NCBI RefSeq assembly: GCF_024054535.1
Contig: NZ_JAMXLV010000019.1
Location: forward strand, 1-64,000
DNA length: 64,000 nucleotides
From: Thermococcus alcaliphilus
Lineage (GTDB): Archaea; Methanobacteriota_B; Thermococci; Thermococcales; Thermococcaceae
Reading direction: 5' to 3'
The position numbers were made by a program, and so were the translations under genes. Shown here in pieces: positions 8,089 to 18,596 of this stretch (positions are counted from its first letter, which is position 1; each line of letters begins with the position of its first letter). Under the pieces are notes generated by a model. It had not been told where the DNA came from, ran no database searches, and saw nothing but the letters and a program-made list of their open reading frames with translations.

Positions 8089-9389
8089 TTGCCCTCACCT
8101 TTGAGCTCCCTTCCGATTTTCAAAACAGCTTCCTTCAAGTCCTTTCCGTCTATATTCACCGGTTCATTGTCTAGGTATATTATTTCCTTTCCATGCTTGA
8201 GGGCTTCCCTTGTAACCACGTCTACGGCAGCTGCTTTCAGTTCCACTATAACCGTATCGTAGTTATCAAAGCGTTTCAAGTCCTCTCTGAGTTTTTCTCT
8301 GTTTGCTAAGTTTGGGCTTTTTCCAACTATCTCGACCTCATAATGATCTTCTAAGTACTTCGCGGCTTTTTTAAGTCCTTCTGGAGGTGCAGTCATAACA
8401 AGGAGGGCTTTTTTGCCCCTTACATCCCCCAAAGGTCTTGACCTAAAGGCCGTTACATGAACTTCAGCTTTTGGGTTTATTTCCCTCAAAACTCTTTGGA
8501 GCTCTTCAAGCTTCTCTTTGCTTACCATATCGGCAAGTGTGACCACGATTAAGTCCGCAAGTCCCACTCTGAAGGGTCCGAAATAGCTCCTTATGAACTC
8601 AATTCTCTGAGTTGCACCGACGACGGTTATGTATTTATCTGCCTTAACCGCGGGGAAAGTTGCGCCGCTTCCTTCAAGTATCACTATATCTCCTTCAAGC
8701 TTCTCCGCGAGTTTTATCCCTTTGTCAACGATATCGAAAAAGCTAAAGCCTGCCATTCCGCCTCCGCATCTTCTGCATCCGATGGTTAAAACTCTAGCCG
8801 TTAAAGCGTCTTCAAAATGATCGGATGCGGCATGCTTCCCTGACTCCGCAATTTCTACTAGAAACTCGGGAGTTATCTCTATCTTATCTCCCTCAATTAT
8901 CTCCGGCTCTTCTGGTCCTCCCCTGCCCATTGTTACTATTATGGGCTTTGTAATTTGTTTTAGAGTCCTTGCAACAAAACCACTTACCGCTGTTTTTCCA
9001 ACTCTTTTGCCGGTCCCTAGTATTGTAATACTAGGTTTGCTTATTTTTATCATCTTCTTGGGAGAGAACTCAAAATCAGCACCCTTGTATTTTACACCGT
9101 TCTTTAAGAGCACTGCCGCTATTCTAAATCTGTCCTCATAGTTTAGCACGGGCTCATCACTCAGGTCAACGACTTCCTCAATTTTGTTCTCCCTAATGGC
9201 TTTCTCGATTTCAAGAAGGTAGTCTTTACCGTAGTACAGCTTAACCCCTATTTTTTCCTCCAAGGATTTCATATCGCCTATCTTTTCCGTGCCTCCCAAA
9301 AACACTGCACAGCATACATCTCCGAGCTGTTTTATAGCCCACGCAGTTACATCTGGATAGTGCTCCCCATCAATAAGCACCATTCTCAT
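8085..9389 (-). CDS. cpgS: Cyclic 2,3-diphosphoglycerate synthetase
   Basis: Closes 2,3-diphosphoglycerate into the cyclic anhydride using ATP; the product is a thermoprotective solute in some methanogens. The 434-residue protein has the family's N-terminal LIDGEHYPDVT segment, a P-loop GTGKRVGKTAVSG near residue 127, the GRGGPEEPE motif near 154 and a CRRCGGGMAGF cysteine pair near 205. ATG 9389 has GGTGGGAG upstream. It is first in a two-gene unit with 2-phosphoglycerate kinase. The role of cDPG in Thermococcales is not obvious, so the physiological purpose is inferred. Confidence 0.88.
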   Translation of the reverse strand: MRMVLIDGEHYPDVTAWAIKQLGDVCCAVFLGGTEKIGDMKSLEEKIGVKLYYGKDYLLEIEKAIRENKIEEVVDLSDEPVLNYEDRFRIAAVLLKNGVKYKGADFEFSPKKMIKISKPSITILGTGKRVGKTAVSGFVARTLKQITKPIIVTMGRGGPEEPEIIEGDKIEITPEFLVEIAESGKHAASDHFEDALTARVLTIGCRRCGGGMAGFSFFDIVDKGIKLAEKLEGDIVILEGSGATFPAVKADKYITVVGATQRIEFIRSYFGPFRVGLADLIVVTLADMVSKEKLEELQRVLREINPKAEVHVTAFRSRPLGDVRGKKALLVMTAPPEGLKKAAKYLEDHYEVEIVGKSPNLANREKLREDLKRFDNYDTVIVELKAAAVDVVTREALKHGKEIIYLDNEPVNIDGKDLKEAVLKIGRELKGEGK

Positions 9390-9420
9390 TCTCCCACCTT
9401 TAGAAGTTTAGTTAGTTTAG

Positions 9421-9429
9421 GTATAAAAT
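9421..9429 (-). promoter_or_regulatory. TATA box for cpgS
   Basis: The minus strand reads GATTTTATAC here, about 32-40 nt upstream of the cpgS start, consistent with a short leader carrying the GGTGGGAG ribosome site. It lies back to back with the wtpA promoter. Confidence 0.45.
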
Positions 9430-9473
9430 CCTTCTGGAGTTAAGCGAGCTAGTTTAACTTCAACACATTTATT

Positions 9474-10596
<1,123 letters not shown>

Positions 10597-10627
10597 ACTT
10601 TTTATCTTTTTCTTTAGAGGTGAGGAT

Positions 10628-11371
10628 ATGAGGGATTACGTAACATGGTTCTTCGCTCTGCTTGGCACGTTCCTTGTTCTGTACATTCTCCTTCCGTTAG
10701 CCGTTATCATAGGAAAGCAGCTTTTGGACTGGGAGATGATTATAAATGTTCTCCACGATGATCTTGTCTTAGAGGCTCTTAGGAATTCCCTCCTAACGTC
10801 CACGGCTGCAATGGTTATTTCTCTCTTTTTTGGAGTTCCCCTTGGCTATATACTCGCAAGGAAAGATTTTGTGGGGAAGAGTTTTGTTCAGGCCGTTGTT
10901 GACGTCCCAATAGTTATCCCACACTCTGTTGTTGGCATAATGCTTCTTGTGACATTTTCAAACAAAATTTTGGACAGCTATCTCGGAATAATAATGGCAA
11001 TGCTTTTTGTCTCTGCACCTTTCACAATCAATGCTGCCAGAGACGGGTTTTTGGCGGTAGATGAGAAGCTTGAGCATGTGGCAAGAACCTTAGGGGCGGG
11101 TAGGCTTAAGGCATTCTTGACGATTTCGCTTCCCATTGCGATGCCCTCTATCTTGAGCGGTGCCATAATGACGTGGGCAAGGGCGATAAGCGAAGTGGGT
11201 GCGATTCTAATCGTTGCATATTACCCAAAAACTGCGCAGGTTCTGGTCATGGAGTACTTTAACAACTATGGTTTGAGGGCTTCAAGGCCAATTTCCGTTA
11301 TCCTTGTACTGCTGAGCTTGAGCATCTTTGTTGTTCTAAGGTGGATTGTAGGGAGGTCGAGAAATGCTTAG
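10628..11371 (+). CDS. wtpB: Tungstate ABC transporter permease
   Basis: Membrane channel subunit of 247 residues with about six transmembrane helices. The ABC-coupling EAA loop is visible as [22 protein letters not shown] near residues 141-160. It lies 31 nt after wtpA with GGTGAGGAT before ATG 10628 and overlaps wtpC by 8 nt, so the subunits are probably made in balance. It should form a dimer with two WtpC copies. Confidence 0.93.
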   Translation: MRDYVTWFFALLGTFLVLYILLPLAVIIGKQLLDWEMIINVLHDDLVLEALRNSLLTSTAAMVISLFFGVPLGYILARKDFVGKSFVQAVVDVPIVIPHSVVGIMLLVTFSNKILDSYLGIIMAMLFVSAPFTINAARDGFLAVDEKLEHVARTLGAGRLKAFLTISLPIAMPSILSGAIMTWARAISEVGAILIVAYYPKTAQVLVMEYFNNYGLRASRPISVILVLLSLSIFVVLRWIVGRSRNA

Positions 11372-12398
11372 GGTCGAAAACGTCAGCAAAGAGTGGAGGG
11401 AGTTCAATCTTAAAGATATCAGCTTTGAGGTTAGAGCGAAGGAATACTTCATAATTTTGGGCCCCAGTGGTGCTGGAAAGACCCTTCTCCTCGAGCTCAT
11501 CGCTGGCATCTTTACACCAGATTCTGGAAAAATCTTTATGGATGGGAAGGAGATAACTTTTCTTCCACCGGAGAAGAGGAACTTAGCCTATATTCCCCAA
11601 AACTACGCCCTCTTTCCTCATATGAAAGTTTACGACAACATAGCCTACGGATTGAAGCTCAGAAAAATTCCAAAAAATGAAATCAATAGGAGGGTTAAGG
11701 AGATTGCAGAGATTCTTGAAATCTCACATCTTTTGCACAGAAAACCAAAAACGCTGAGCGGCGGTGAAGCTCAAAGGGTTGCCATTGCGAGGGCTTTAGT
11801 ACTGGAGCCAAGGCTTATACTTCTTGATGAGCCTTTTGCGAATCTGGACGTTCAAACTAGGGCTAAGCTTATTCAAGAGATGAAACGCTGGAGAAGGGAG
11901 CTTAGCTTCACGGCTTTACACGTAACGCATTCTTTTGAAGAGGCTGTCAGTTTAGGGGATAGAGTTGGTGTAATGCTGAACGGAAAATTGATTCAAACCG
12001 GAGAAGTTAGGGAAGTCTTTTCCAAGCCTAAAAATGAAGAAGTCGCGAGGTTTCTTGGGTTTGAAAACATAATAGAGGGGATTGCGGAAGGGAGGATATT
12101 AAGGGCAAACGGAATTTCAATAGAGCTACCGGGAGAGTTTAAAGGGAAGCTGAGAGTTGGAATAAGGCCGGAAGACATCGTTATATCCAATGAGCCCATA
12201 AAAACCTCTGCAAGAAACGAGTTCAAAGCTAAGGTGTTAGCGGTTGAAGATCTGGGCTCGCTGGTGAGGGTAACCCTTGATATTGGTGGAATTGAGCTTA
12301 GAGCTTTTATAACCCGCTCTTCTCTTGTAGAGATGGGGATTAAAGAGGGAAAAGAGGTTTACCTAAGCTTTAAAGCAACGGCGATCCATGTCTTTTAA
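11364..12398 (+). CDS. wtpC: Tungstate ABC transporter ATP-binding protein
   Basis: ATPase that drives tungstate import. Walker A is [10 protein letters not shown] (about 33-42), the signature [15 protein letters not shown] lies near 128, Walker B is [12 protein letters not shown] near 150 and the H-loop HVTHSFEEA near 186. A C-terminal TOBE-like domain (about 270-344, [17 protein letters not shown]) resembles the oxyanion-sensing regulatory domain of ModC/WtpC and may give feedback inhibition. It overlaps wtpB and completes the operon. Confidence 0.93.
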   Translation: MLRVENVSKEWREFNLKDISFEVRAKEYFIILGPSGAGKTLLLELIAGIFTPDSGKIFMDGKEITFLPPEKRNLAYIPQNYALFPHMKVYDNIAYGLKLRKIPKNEINRRVKEIAEILEISHLLHRKPKTLSGGEAQRVAIARALVLEPRLILLDEPFANLDVQTRAKLIQEMKRWRRELSFTALHVTHSFEEAVSLGDRVGVMLNGKLIQTGEVREVFSKPKNEEVARFLGFENIIEGIAEGRILRANGISIELPGEFKGKLRVGIRPEDIVISNEPIKTSARNEFKAKVLAVEDLGSLVRVTLDIGGIELRAFITRSSLVEMGIKEGKEVYLSFKATAIHVF

Positions 12399-12504
12399 TG
12401 TGTACAAGTATACCTGGGTGCATTCATTTGTCTTTTGGAGTCCTCTCCTTTACATATAGCAAGCCTTTTATATTCATGAAATTCCTTTCATAATCGGTGG
12501 GAGC

Positions 12505-13614
12505 ATGAGGAGGCTGAGATTAGCTGAGGCAAGTGCAATACTTATAGGTACTCAAATTGGTGCGGGTGTTTTGGGCTTACCGTATGCACTGAGGGAAGCA
12601 GGAGTTCTTGGGATTTTTATTGTAATTTTAGCTGGATTGATGACACTCCTTACTGCCCTGTTCGTCCTTGAAGTCTCATCCAAAAATCCCGGAAAAAGCC
12701 TTTCAAAACTCACTGAGGAGCATTTGGGAAATATAGGTGGAGTTTCAATGTTTCTCAGCATCTCTGCTTTGGCTTATGGGGCTCTCATAGCATACATTGC
12801 AGGGAGTGCTGATATTTTATCTTCCTTAACCGGGGTTAAGCCTGAGTTCGCTGCTTTAGCCTTCTGGAGTTTAATGAGCCTGATAGTCTTTATGGATCTT
12901 AAAGTCTCTGGGGAGGCGGAATTGGCTCTTACGGGGCTTCTTCTTTTAGTCCTTGCAGTCTCGATAGGTCTTGTTTTGGGAAGGATTGACGTAAATAATT
13001 TGTCCACTTTCAACACCTCTGCAGCTTTAAACGGATTGGGAGTTGTGATTTTTGCTTATGTCAGCCACATGGTAATCCCTGAGCTCCTCAAAGGACTCGA
13101 AGACATAAAAACAACCACAAAAGCGGTCTTTATAGGCTACCTTGTTCCAATGGTGTTTTATGCTTTCTTTGTCCTTTCATTTGTGGGAGCCTTTGGTTCA
13201 GATACGCCTGAGCTCGCAACAAGCGCACTTGAAAGGTTATACGGAAATCTGGGAAGGATTCTAGGTCTTGTTCTGCCCCTTGCAGCAATATGTACAAGTT
13301 ACATAGGTATAGCCCTCTCGGAAATGGATAACATAAAAGATGTTTTAGGAATAGGTAGGCTTTATGCATGGCTGCTAACAGTGCTTCCGCCTTTGCTAAT
13401 ATACTTTGCCGGTCTCAAGAGCTTTGTGAATGCTCTATGGCTGGCTGGGACTTTTGGCGGAATACTCTATGCAGGCATACTACCAACGGCGATGTATCTA
13501 AAGGCAAAGAGAAAGCAAGAGAGCTTTCATCTTGATCTACCACATTCGATCGCTTACTTCTCTGGACTGGTTTTCCTTGTACTTTTCCTCTATTCAGTTG
13601 TCTCCTTGGGATAA
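12505..13614 (+). CDS. Amino-acid permease (aromatic/neutral amino-acid family)
   Basis: Integral membrane protein of 369 residues with about 10-11 hydrophobic segments. The N-terminal EASAILIGTQIGAGVLGLPYALREAG matches the substrate-binding first helix of the AAAP/HAAAP group (tryptophan/tyrosine and related permeases). It probably imports amino acids by cation symport; the exact substrate cannot be read. It has its own AT-rich promoter region near 12460-12480 and a GGTGGGAGC ribosome site. Its 3' end overlaps the convergent small gene by 25 nt. Confidence 0.83.
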   Translation: MRRLRLAEASAILIGTQIGAGVLGLPYALREAGVLGIFIVILAGLMTLLTALFVLEVSSKNPGKSLSKLTEEHLGNIGGVSMFLSISALAYGALIAYIAGSADILSSLTGVKPEFAALAFWSLMSLIVFMDLKVSGEAELALTGLLLLVLAVSIGLVLGRIDVNNLSTFNTSAALNGLGVVIFAYVSHMVIPELLKGLEDIKTTTKAVFIGYLVPMVFYAFFVLSFVGAFGSDTPELATSALERLYGNLGRILGLVLPLAAICTSYIGIALSEMDNIKDVLGIGRLYAWLLTVLPPLLIYFAGLKSFVNALWLAGTFGGILYAGILPTAMYLKAKRKQESFHLDLPHSIAYFSGLVFLVLFLYSVVSLG

Positions 13615-13871
13615 ATTTTGTATTTTACCACGTACCTCCCTTTTTCAAAGTCCTCTTCCTTTTCAACAATCTCAACTGGTTCCACTTTTAGTCCGAATTC
13701 AATAGCTTCCCATGTAATGTCCTCAAAATAGTCAAATAATCCGCAGGTCTTGCAGAAGGAGCCTTTAAATTCGATTATTGCCTCATCCTCTTTTACTTCT
13801 ATTATCTCAGCCTGAGCCTCGCTTCCATGAAGTCTGTTAAACTCTTCAACGGCCTTCTTAAGCTTCTCCAT
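13590..13871 (-). CDS. Conserved small protein with a CxxC motif, 93 aa
   Basis: I cannot name this family. The protein is acidic with an N-terminal helix, a strand-rich middle and one FCKTCGLFDYFEDI segment (about residues 38-51) that could bind a metal or form a redox pair. Start ATG 13871. It converges on and overlaps the permease gene and is divergent from the Lhr helicase gene. Confidence 0.6.
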   Translation of the reverse strand: MEKLKKAVEEFNRLHGSEAQAEIIEVKEDEAIIEFKGSFCKTCGLFDYFEDITWEAIEFGLKVEPVEIVEKEEDFEKGRYVVKYKIYPKETTE

Positions 13872-13971
13872 GCTTTTCCCTACCGAAATTTAGTTTTGGG
13901 TCTTTAAATGATTTTGTTCGAAAATCGTATCAAAATTTTTAAAGTCCGACTATGTAGGATGATTGAGAGCT

Positions 13972-16563
13972 ATGATAAGGTTTGCAAACAGGGAATACAG
14001 CGATGAGGAAATCTATGCCATACTCGATAAGCCCATTGCAGAGTGGTTTAGGCGTAAGTTCGGTACTTTTACTCCTCCCCAGAGATATGCCGTTGTAGAA
14101 ATCCACAAGGGAGAAAACGTCCTAATATCCTCTCCAACGGGTAGTGGAAAGACATTATCGGCTTTTTTAGCTGCTATAAACGAGCTTGTTCTTCTTGGGA
14201 AGGAGGGTAAGCTGGAAGACCAGATTTACGTTCTCTACGTTTCTCCGCTGAGGGCTTTGAACAACGATATAAGAAGGAACCTTGAGGAGCCGTTAAGTGA
14301 GATAAGGGAAGTTTACAAAGAGCTCGGGTATGAATTGCCGGAGATAAGGGTGGCTGTTAGAACTAGCGATACCTCAAGCTATGAAAAGCAGAAGATGGTA
14401 AAAAAGCCACCCCATATTTTGATAACCACTCCTGAAAGCCTGGCAATAGCCCTAAATGCCCCTAAATTTAGTCAAAGACTGAAAACAGTTAAATACGTGA
14501 TCATTGATGAAGTCCATGCTTTGGCTGAAAACAAAAGGGGCACTCATTTGACCTTAAGCCTTGAGAGATTTCAAAATCTTGCTGGAGACTTCGTAAGAAT
14601 TGGCCTAAGTGCGACGATACATCCCTTGGAGGAGGTTGCCAAGTTTGTCTTTGGCTACAACGATGATGGAAGTCCAAGGCCTGGCCTTATAGTGGATGTT
14701 AGCTTTGCAAAGCAAACTGAAATTAAGGTTGAGAGCGTTGTTGAGGATCTCATCTATGCCCCAGCAAGTGAACTCAGCGAAGCATTGTATAAACGGTTGG
14801 ATGAACTTATAGAGCAGCATCGGACGACTTTAATATTTACAAACACACGAAGCGGTGCCGAAAGAGTAGCTTATCATCTCAAGAAGAAGTTTCCAAAATA
14901 CGCTGAGCTAATTGAAGCACATCACTCAAGCCTTTCTAGGGATGTTAGGCTTGAAGTTGAGGAGAAACTGAAGAGAGGTGAGCTCAAGGCGGTAGTTTCA
15001 AGCACCTCTCTGGAGCTTGGCATTGATATCGGAAGCATTGATCTTGTTGTTTTAATAGGCTCCCCCAAGAGCGTCAACAGAGCACTTCAAAGAATTGGAA
15101 GGGCTGGGCATAGGTTGCATGAGGTCAGCAAAGGCGTAATCCTTGTTTTGGATAGGGATGATTTAGTGGAGTGTACGGTTTTAGCCCATAACGCGAGAAA
15201 TAGAAGGCTGGATAGAATTAAAATCCCTCAGAATCCGCTGGATGTTCTTGTGCAGCACCTCCTTGGCATGGCTCTTGAAAGAGTATGGGATATAAACGAA
15301 GCGTACTCCCTTGTGAAGAGAGCTTATCCTTATCATGATCTGAGTTTTGAGGACTTCATGAGCGTTTTACGCTATCTCGCTGGAGAATACGCAGGTTTAG
15401 AGGAGAAGAAGGTTTATGCAAAAATCTGGCTCGATGAGGAGGAAGGCAAGTTCGGTAAGAGAGGGAAAATGACAAGGGCAATCTACTACATGAATACCGG
15501 CACTATCCCTGATGAGGCAAAAATTGAAGTTTACACTCTCGATAAGCGCTTCATAGGAACGGTTGAGGAAGAATTTGCCGAGAGGTTAATGCCTGGGGAT
15601 ATCTTCGTTTTAGCCGGCAGGACGTATGAGTTTAAAAAATCTAGGGGCAACAGAATATATGTTGTGCCAAAGGAAGGGGCGAAGCCCACAATCCCGGCGT
15701 GGTTTTCTGAGATGCTGCCGCTGAGCTTTGATTTGGCTATAGACGTTCAGCGGTTTAGAAAAGAAGTTAAGGGTCTCTTGAACAACAGAAGGGCTAAAAG
15801 TTTCCTCATGAAAAAGTATCAAATCGATGAAAAAGCTGCAAAGGCAATTTTAGGATATTTCAGGGAGCAGGAGAAGTATTCCACAATTCCAGATGACGAA
15901 ATTCTTTTAGTTGAGGAGGTCTTTGACGAGAGAAGGGCTAAGTATTTCTTCCATACCCTAATAGGGCGCAGAGCAAACGAAGCCCTCAGCAGGGCTTTTG
16001 CATACCTTATCAGCAAGAAGAAGAGAACAAACGTGGGAATAGCAATAAGCGATAACGGCTTTATGCTTATCCTCCCTAAGGAGAAGCCCCTAAGCGAAGA
16101 GGAAATTAAGGAGCTGTTTCAGGTTGATGACTTAAGAGAGACTTTAAAGAGAGCATTAGACAACACGGAGCTCTTAAAAAGACGCTTTAGGCATGTGGCA
16201 AACAGAGGGTTGCTCATCCTCAGGAGGTACATGGGGAGAAAGAAGAGCTTAAGCAGGCAACAGCTGAATGCACAAACCCTTTTGAGGCTCTTGAAGAAGA
16301 ACTATCCTGATTTTCCACTTTTAAAGGAGGTTTACAGGGAAATAATGGAGGACAAGATGGACATAGAAAACGCGGAGCTCTTTTTGAGCTGGGTGAAAGA
16401 GGGGAAGATAAAGGTCGTTATAGAGCACAACGAGCTTCCGAGTCCATTTGCCTTCAACCTTGAGGTAATCGGAGCGAGCGACGTTGTCCTCATGGAGGAT
16501 AGAAGGGAGCTAATTAAGCAGCTGCACAGCAAGATTATGAAGCTGATAGAGGAAAAGGCCTAA
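13972..16563 (+). CDS. Lhr-family ATP-dependent DNA/RNA helicase
   Basis: Superfamily 2 helicase of about 863 residues, the size of archaeal Lhr-core proteins, which unwind DNA and RNA-DNA hybrids in repair. Motif I is SSPTGSGKTLSAF near residue 52, motif Ia YVSPLRALNNDI, motif II IDEVHALAENKRG near 180 and motif VI QRIGRAGHR near 378. The rest holds the winged-helix and Lhr-specific C-terminal domains. A TATA-like TTTTTAAAG lies at 13935-13943. ATG 13972 is preferred; a TTG at 13963 in the same frame is an alternative. It is a monocistronic gene, ending near the convergent peptidase. Confidence 0.92.
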   Translation: MIRFANREYSDEEIYAILDKPIAEWFRRKFGTFTPPQRYAVVEIHKGENVLISSPTGSGKTLSAFLAAINELVLLGKEGKLEDQIYVLYVSPLRALNNDIRRNLEEPLSEIREVYKELGYELPEIRVAVRTSDTSSYEKQKMVKKPPHILITTPESLAIALNAPKFSQRLKTVKYVIIDEVHALAENKRGTHLTLSLERFQNLAGDFVRIGLSATIHPLEEVAKFVFGYNDDGSPRPGLIVDVSFAKQTEIKVESVVEDLIYAPASELSEALYKRLDELIEQHRTTLIFTNTRSGAERVAYHLKKKFPKYAELIEAHHSSLSRDVRLEVEEKLKRGELKAVVSSTSLELGIDIGSIDLVVLIGSPKSVNRALQRIGRAGHRLHEVSKGVILVLDRDDLVECTVLAHNARNRRLDRIKIPQNPLDVLVQHLLGMALERVWDINEAYSLVKRAYPYHDLSFEDFMSVLRYLAGEYAGLEEKKVYAKIWLDEEEGKFGKRGKMTRAIYYMNTGTIPDEAKIEVYTLDKRFIGTVEEEFAERLMPGDIFVLAGRTYEFKKSRGNRIYVVPKEGAKPTIPAWFSEMLPLSFDLAIDVQRFRKEVKGLLNNRRAKSFLMKKYQIDEKAAKAILGYFREQEKYSTIPDDEILLVEEVFDERRAKYFFHTLIGRRANEALSRAFAYLISKKKRTNVGIAISDNGFMLILPKEKPLSEEEIKELFQVDDLRETLKRALDNTELLKRRFRHVANRGLLILRRYMGRKKSLSRQQLNAQTLLRLLKKNYPDFPLLKEVYREIMEDKMDIENAELFLSWVKEGKIKVVIEHNELPSPFAFNLEVIGASDVVLMEDRRELIKQLHSKIMKLIEEKA

Positions 16564-16640
16564 ACTTCTGGGTAAAGAACTGCAAAAGGAAAGGGAAGAA
16601 TCTAGAAAAAGATACGAAGAAATTAAAAGCGCCTTAGGTT

Positions 16641-18500
16641 CTAAACCCTAATCTCCAAGGTCTTAACCACGAAAGCGAGCAGATCTGTCAGTTCTTTAAT
16701 CCTCGTCTCTGGTGAAGCCCCCATGTGTCCGCTCTTTGTTTCTACCCTCAGATAAACGGGAGCTCCAAGGTCTTTGAGCTTCTTTGCGAACTTAAGTGCA
16801 TGTGCGGGGTGAACTCTGTCATCGTACAAGCCGGTATAGATTAATGTCGGGGGATACTTTTGGGGCTTTACGTTGTGATATGGGGAATACTTAAGGAGAA
16901 ACTCCCTGTCCTTTGGGTCATCCGGGTTGCCGTATTCGGGAATCCATACGCTTCCGATGTAAAGTTTATGGAACCTCAGCATGTCTATAACCGGATACCC
17001 TATTAAAGCGGCATCCATGACGTCCGGTCTCTGGATTAAAACAGCTGAAACCAAAAGACCGCCGTTGCTTCTTCCCCAGGCGGCAACCTTGTAGCCATCT
17101 TTTTTGAGCTTCTCGAGAACTGCAATAAAGTCGTCAAAGACGTTCTGTTTGTTCTCCCTCATTCCAGCTCTGTGCCACTCTTCACCGTATTCGCTTCCTC
17201 CCCTGAGGTTTGCCATTACAAAGGTTCCACCGCGCTTTATGAACGGTATTGCATGTGGGAAGAACCTGGGCTTTAGGGCAATGTTAAAGCCGCCGTAGCC
17301 AAAGACCCATGCCTTCTTTTCGTCTTTTTCTCCTTTTACAGTGAAGTAATGTACCCTAGTTCCATCCTTTGACGTTGCAAAGTCTTCGCCAACCTTAAAG
17401 CTACCTTCAACTTTCACTTCATCAATCAGCTCAAGCCTTTCTTTGAAGAGATAGAGGCGATATGGGATTGTAAAGCTCTCATACCTCAGTATTGCCTTTT
17501 CTCCGTCGGTGTCTAGGGGTTGAACCTGTCCGGGCATGTCAAATTTAATCTCCTCAAGAAGTTCCCCATCGAGGGTGAAGACCTTCAGCAGTGATGAAGC
17601 ATGCACGAGATAGCCGGCAAGGATTTTATCGCCAGCAATTATAGCCCACTCCAGCGGGAACTCGTCTTCTGGGATGACTTCTCTTACGTTTCCATTTTCA
17701 ATGGCAATGACCTTGCCGAGTCCCTTTCCTTCCCTTGTGTAAATGTAAAGTTTTCCATCCACGTAATCAATTGGATACGCTGGAACTTCGCTTGAATACA
17801 CCTTTCCCCATTTTTTCGGCTCTTCAAGGGGACCAAAGTAAATCTCGCTCTTGTTCCACCCTAGTGAGAGCGTTATTAACGCATAATTACCGTAGTTGCT
17901 CTTGCGGATGCTCATAAAGTATCCTGAGCCTAACCCTTCCCCAAAGACCATCCTTTCTTCTCCGCCCTTTTTGAGAAAGATTCTCTCCGCAGGAGCATCA
18001 ACTCCGTCTGGTGTTTTTCCCTTCCTATAGAAGCGTGCAAAATAGTAGCCGTCATCAAGGAAAACGATGTTCCAGAGTGATGGTTTTATCTCTTCAATTA
18101 CCTCGCCTTTCTCTAGGTCAACTATCTTTGTAATGCCCTCATCAGCCCCGCCTATTGAGAAGCTGTACGCTAACCTTTCCCCTTCTCGGTCTACGGTGAA
18201 GTTTTGCAGAAGAATTTCATCCTTAAGTTCCTCTTCAAGCTGCTTTGAATCGACTATGACTTCGTTTGTTTCGAGAATCTTTATTGCCTGCCTTCCCTTT
18301 TCGTTTATCCTTACAAAAGTCCCTCTCTCTGTTATGTGAGCTTCAACGACGTTGGGGAGGTAATAGTGCTCTCTAACCTCCTCGATGAGTTTATCGGGCA
18401 AATCGCCCAGGAACTCTCTAAAGCGGGTATTTTCCTCTTCTATGAATTTTAAAATCCTCTCGTCACTTAGGTTTTCCATCCAGATATAGGGGTCTTCCAT
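16641..18500 (-). CDS. Prolyl oligopeptidase (prolyl endopeptidase)
   Basis: Cytoplasmic serine peptidase that cuts short peptides after proline, useful for the peptide diet of these archaea. About 619 residues: a beta-propeller part (roughly 60-360) and an alpha/beta-hydrolase part. The nucleophile lies in WGRSNGG (Ser near 475), the acid in YDDRVHP (Asp near 559) and the histidine in SGHMG (near 593). MEDPYIWMENL at 18500 is the start used by homologues and has GGTGATG ahead; upstream in-frame Met codons are ignored. It is divergent from the acetyltransferase-ABC fusion gene with a shared promoter region. Confidence 0.94.
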   Translation of the reverse strand: MEDPYIWMENLSDERILKFIEEENTRFREFLGDLPDKLIEEVREHYYLPNVVEAHITERGTFVRINEKGRQAIKILETNEVIVDSKQLEEELKDEILLQNFTVDREGERLAYSFSIGGADEGITKIVDLEKGEVIEEIKPSLWNIVFLDDGYYFARFYRKGKTPDGVDAPAERIFLKKGGEERMVFGEGLGSGYFMSIRKSNYGNYALITLSLGWNKSEIYFGPLEEPKKWGKVYSSEVPAYPIDYVDGKLYIYTREGKGLGKVIAIENGNVREVIPEDEFPLEWAIIAGDKILAGYLVHASSLLKVFTLDGELLEEIKFDMPGQVQPLDTDGEKAILRYESFTIPYRLYLFKERLELIDEVKVEGSFKVGEDFATSKDGTRVHYFTVKGEKDEKKAWVFGYGGFNIALKPRFFPHAIPFIKRGGTFVMANLRGGSEYGEEWHRAGMRENKQNVFDDFIAVLEKLKKDGYKVAAWGRSNGGLLVSAVLIQRPDVMDAALIGYPVIDMLRFHKLYIGSVWIPEYGNPDDPKDREFLLKYSPYHNVKPQKYPPTLIYTGLYDDRVHPAHALKFAKKLKDLGAPVYLRVETKSGHMGASPETRIKELTDLLAFVVKTLEIRV

Positions 18501-18530
18501 GGTCATCACCGTTCAGATATATACCTTAGC

Positions 18531-18567
18531 GTTATTAAACCTATTGCCCCGCTCAACACTTAAATAT
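18531..18567. promoter_or_regulatory. Divergent promoter region between the peptidase and the ABC-fusion gene
   Basis: The minus strand reads GGTTTAATAAC at 18531-18541, a TATA box for the peptidase gene. The plus strand reads CTTAAATAT at 18559-18567, a TATA box for the gene starting at 18597. The two cores are only about 20 bp apart, so the polymerases may compete. Confidence 0.5.
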
Positions 18568-18596
18568 CCCTTCGCCCAAATCTCTTGGGTGGTTAG

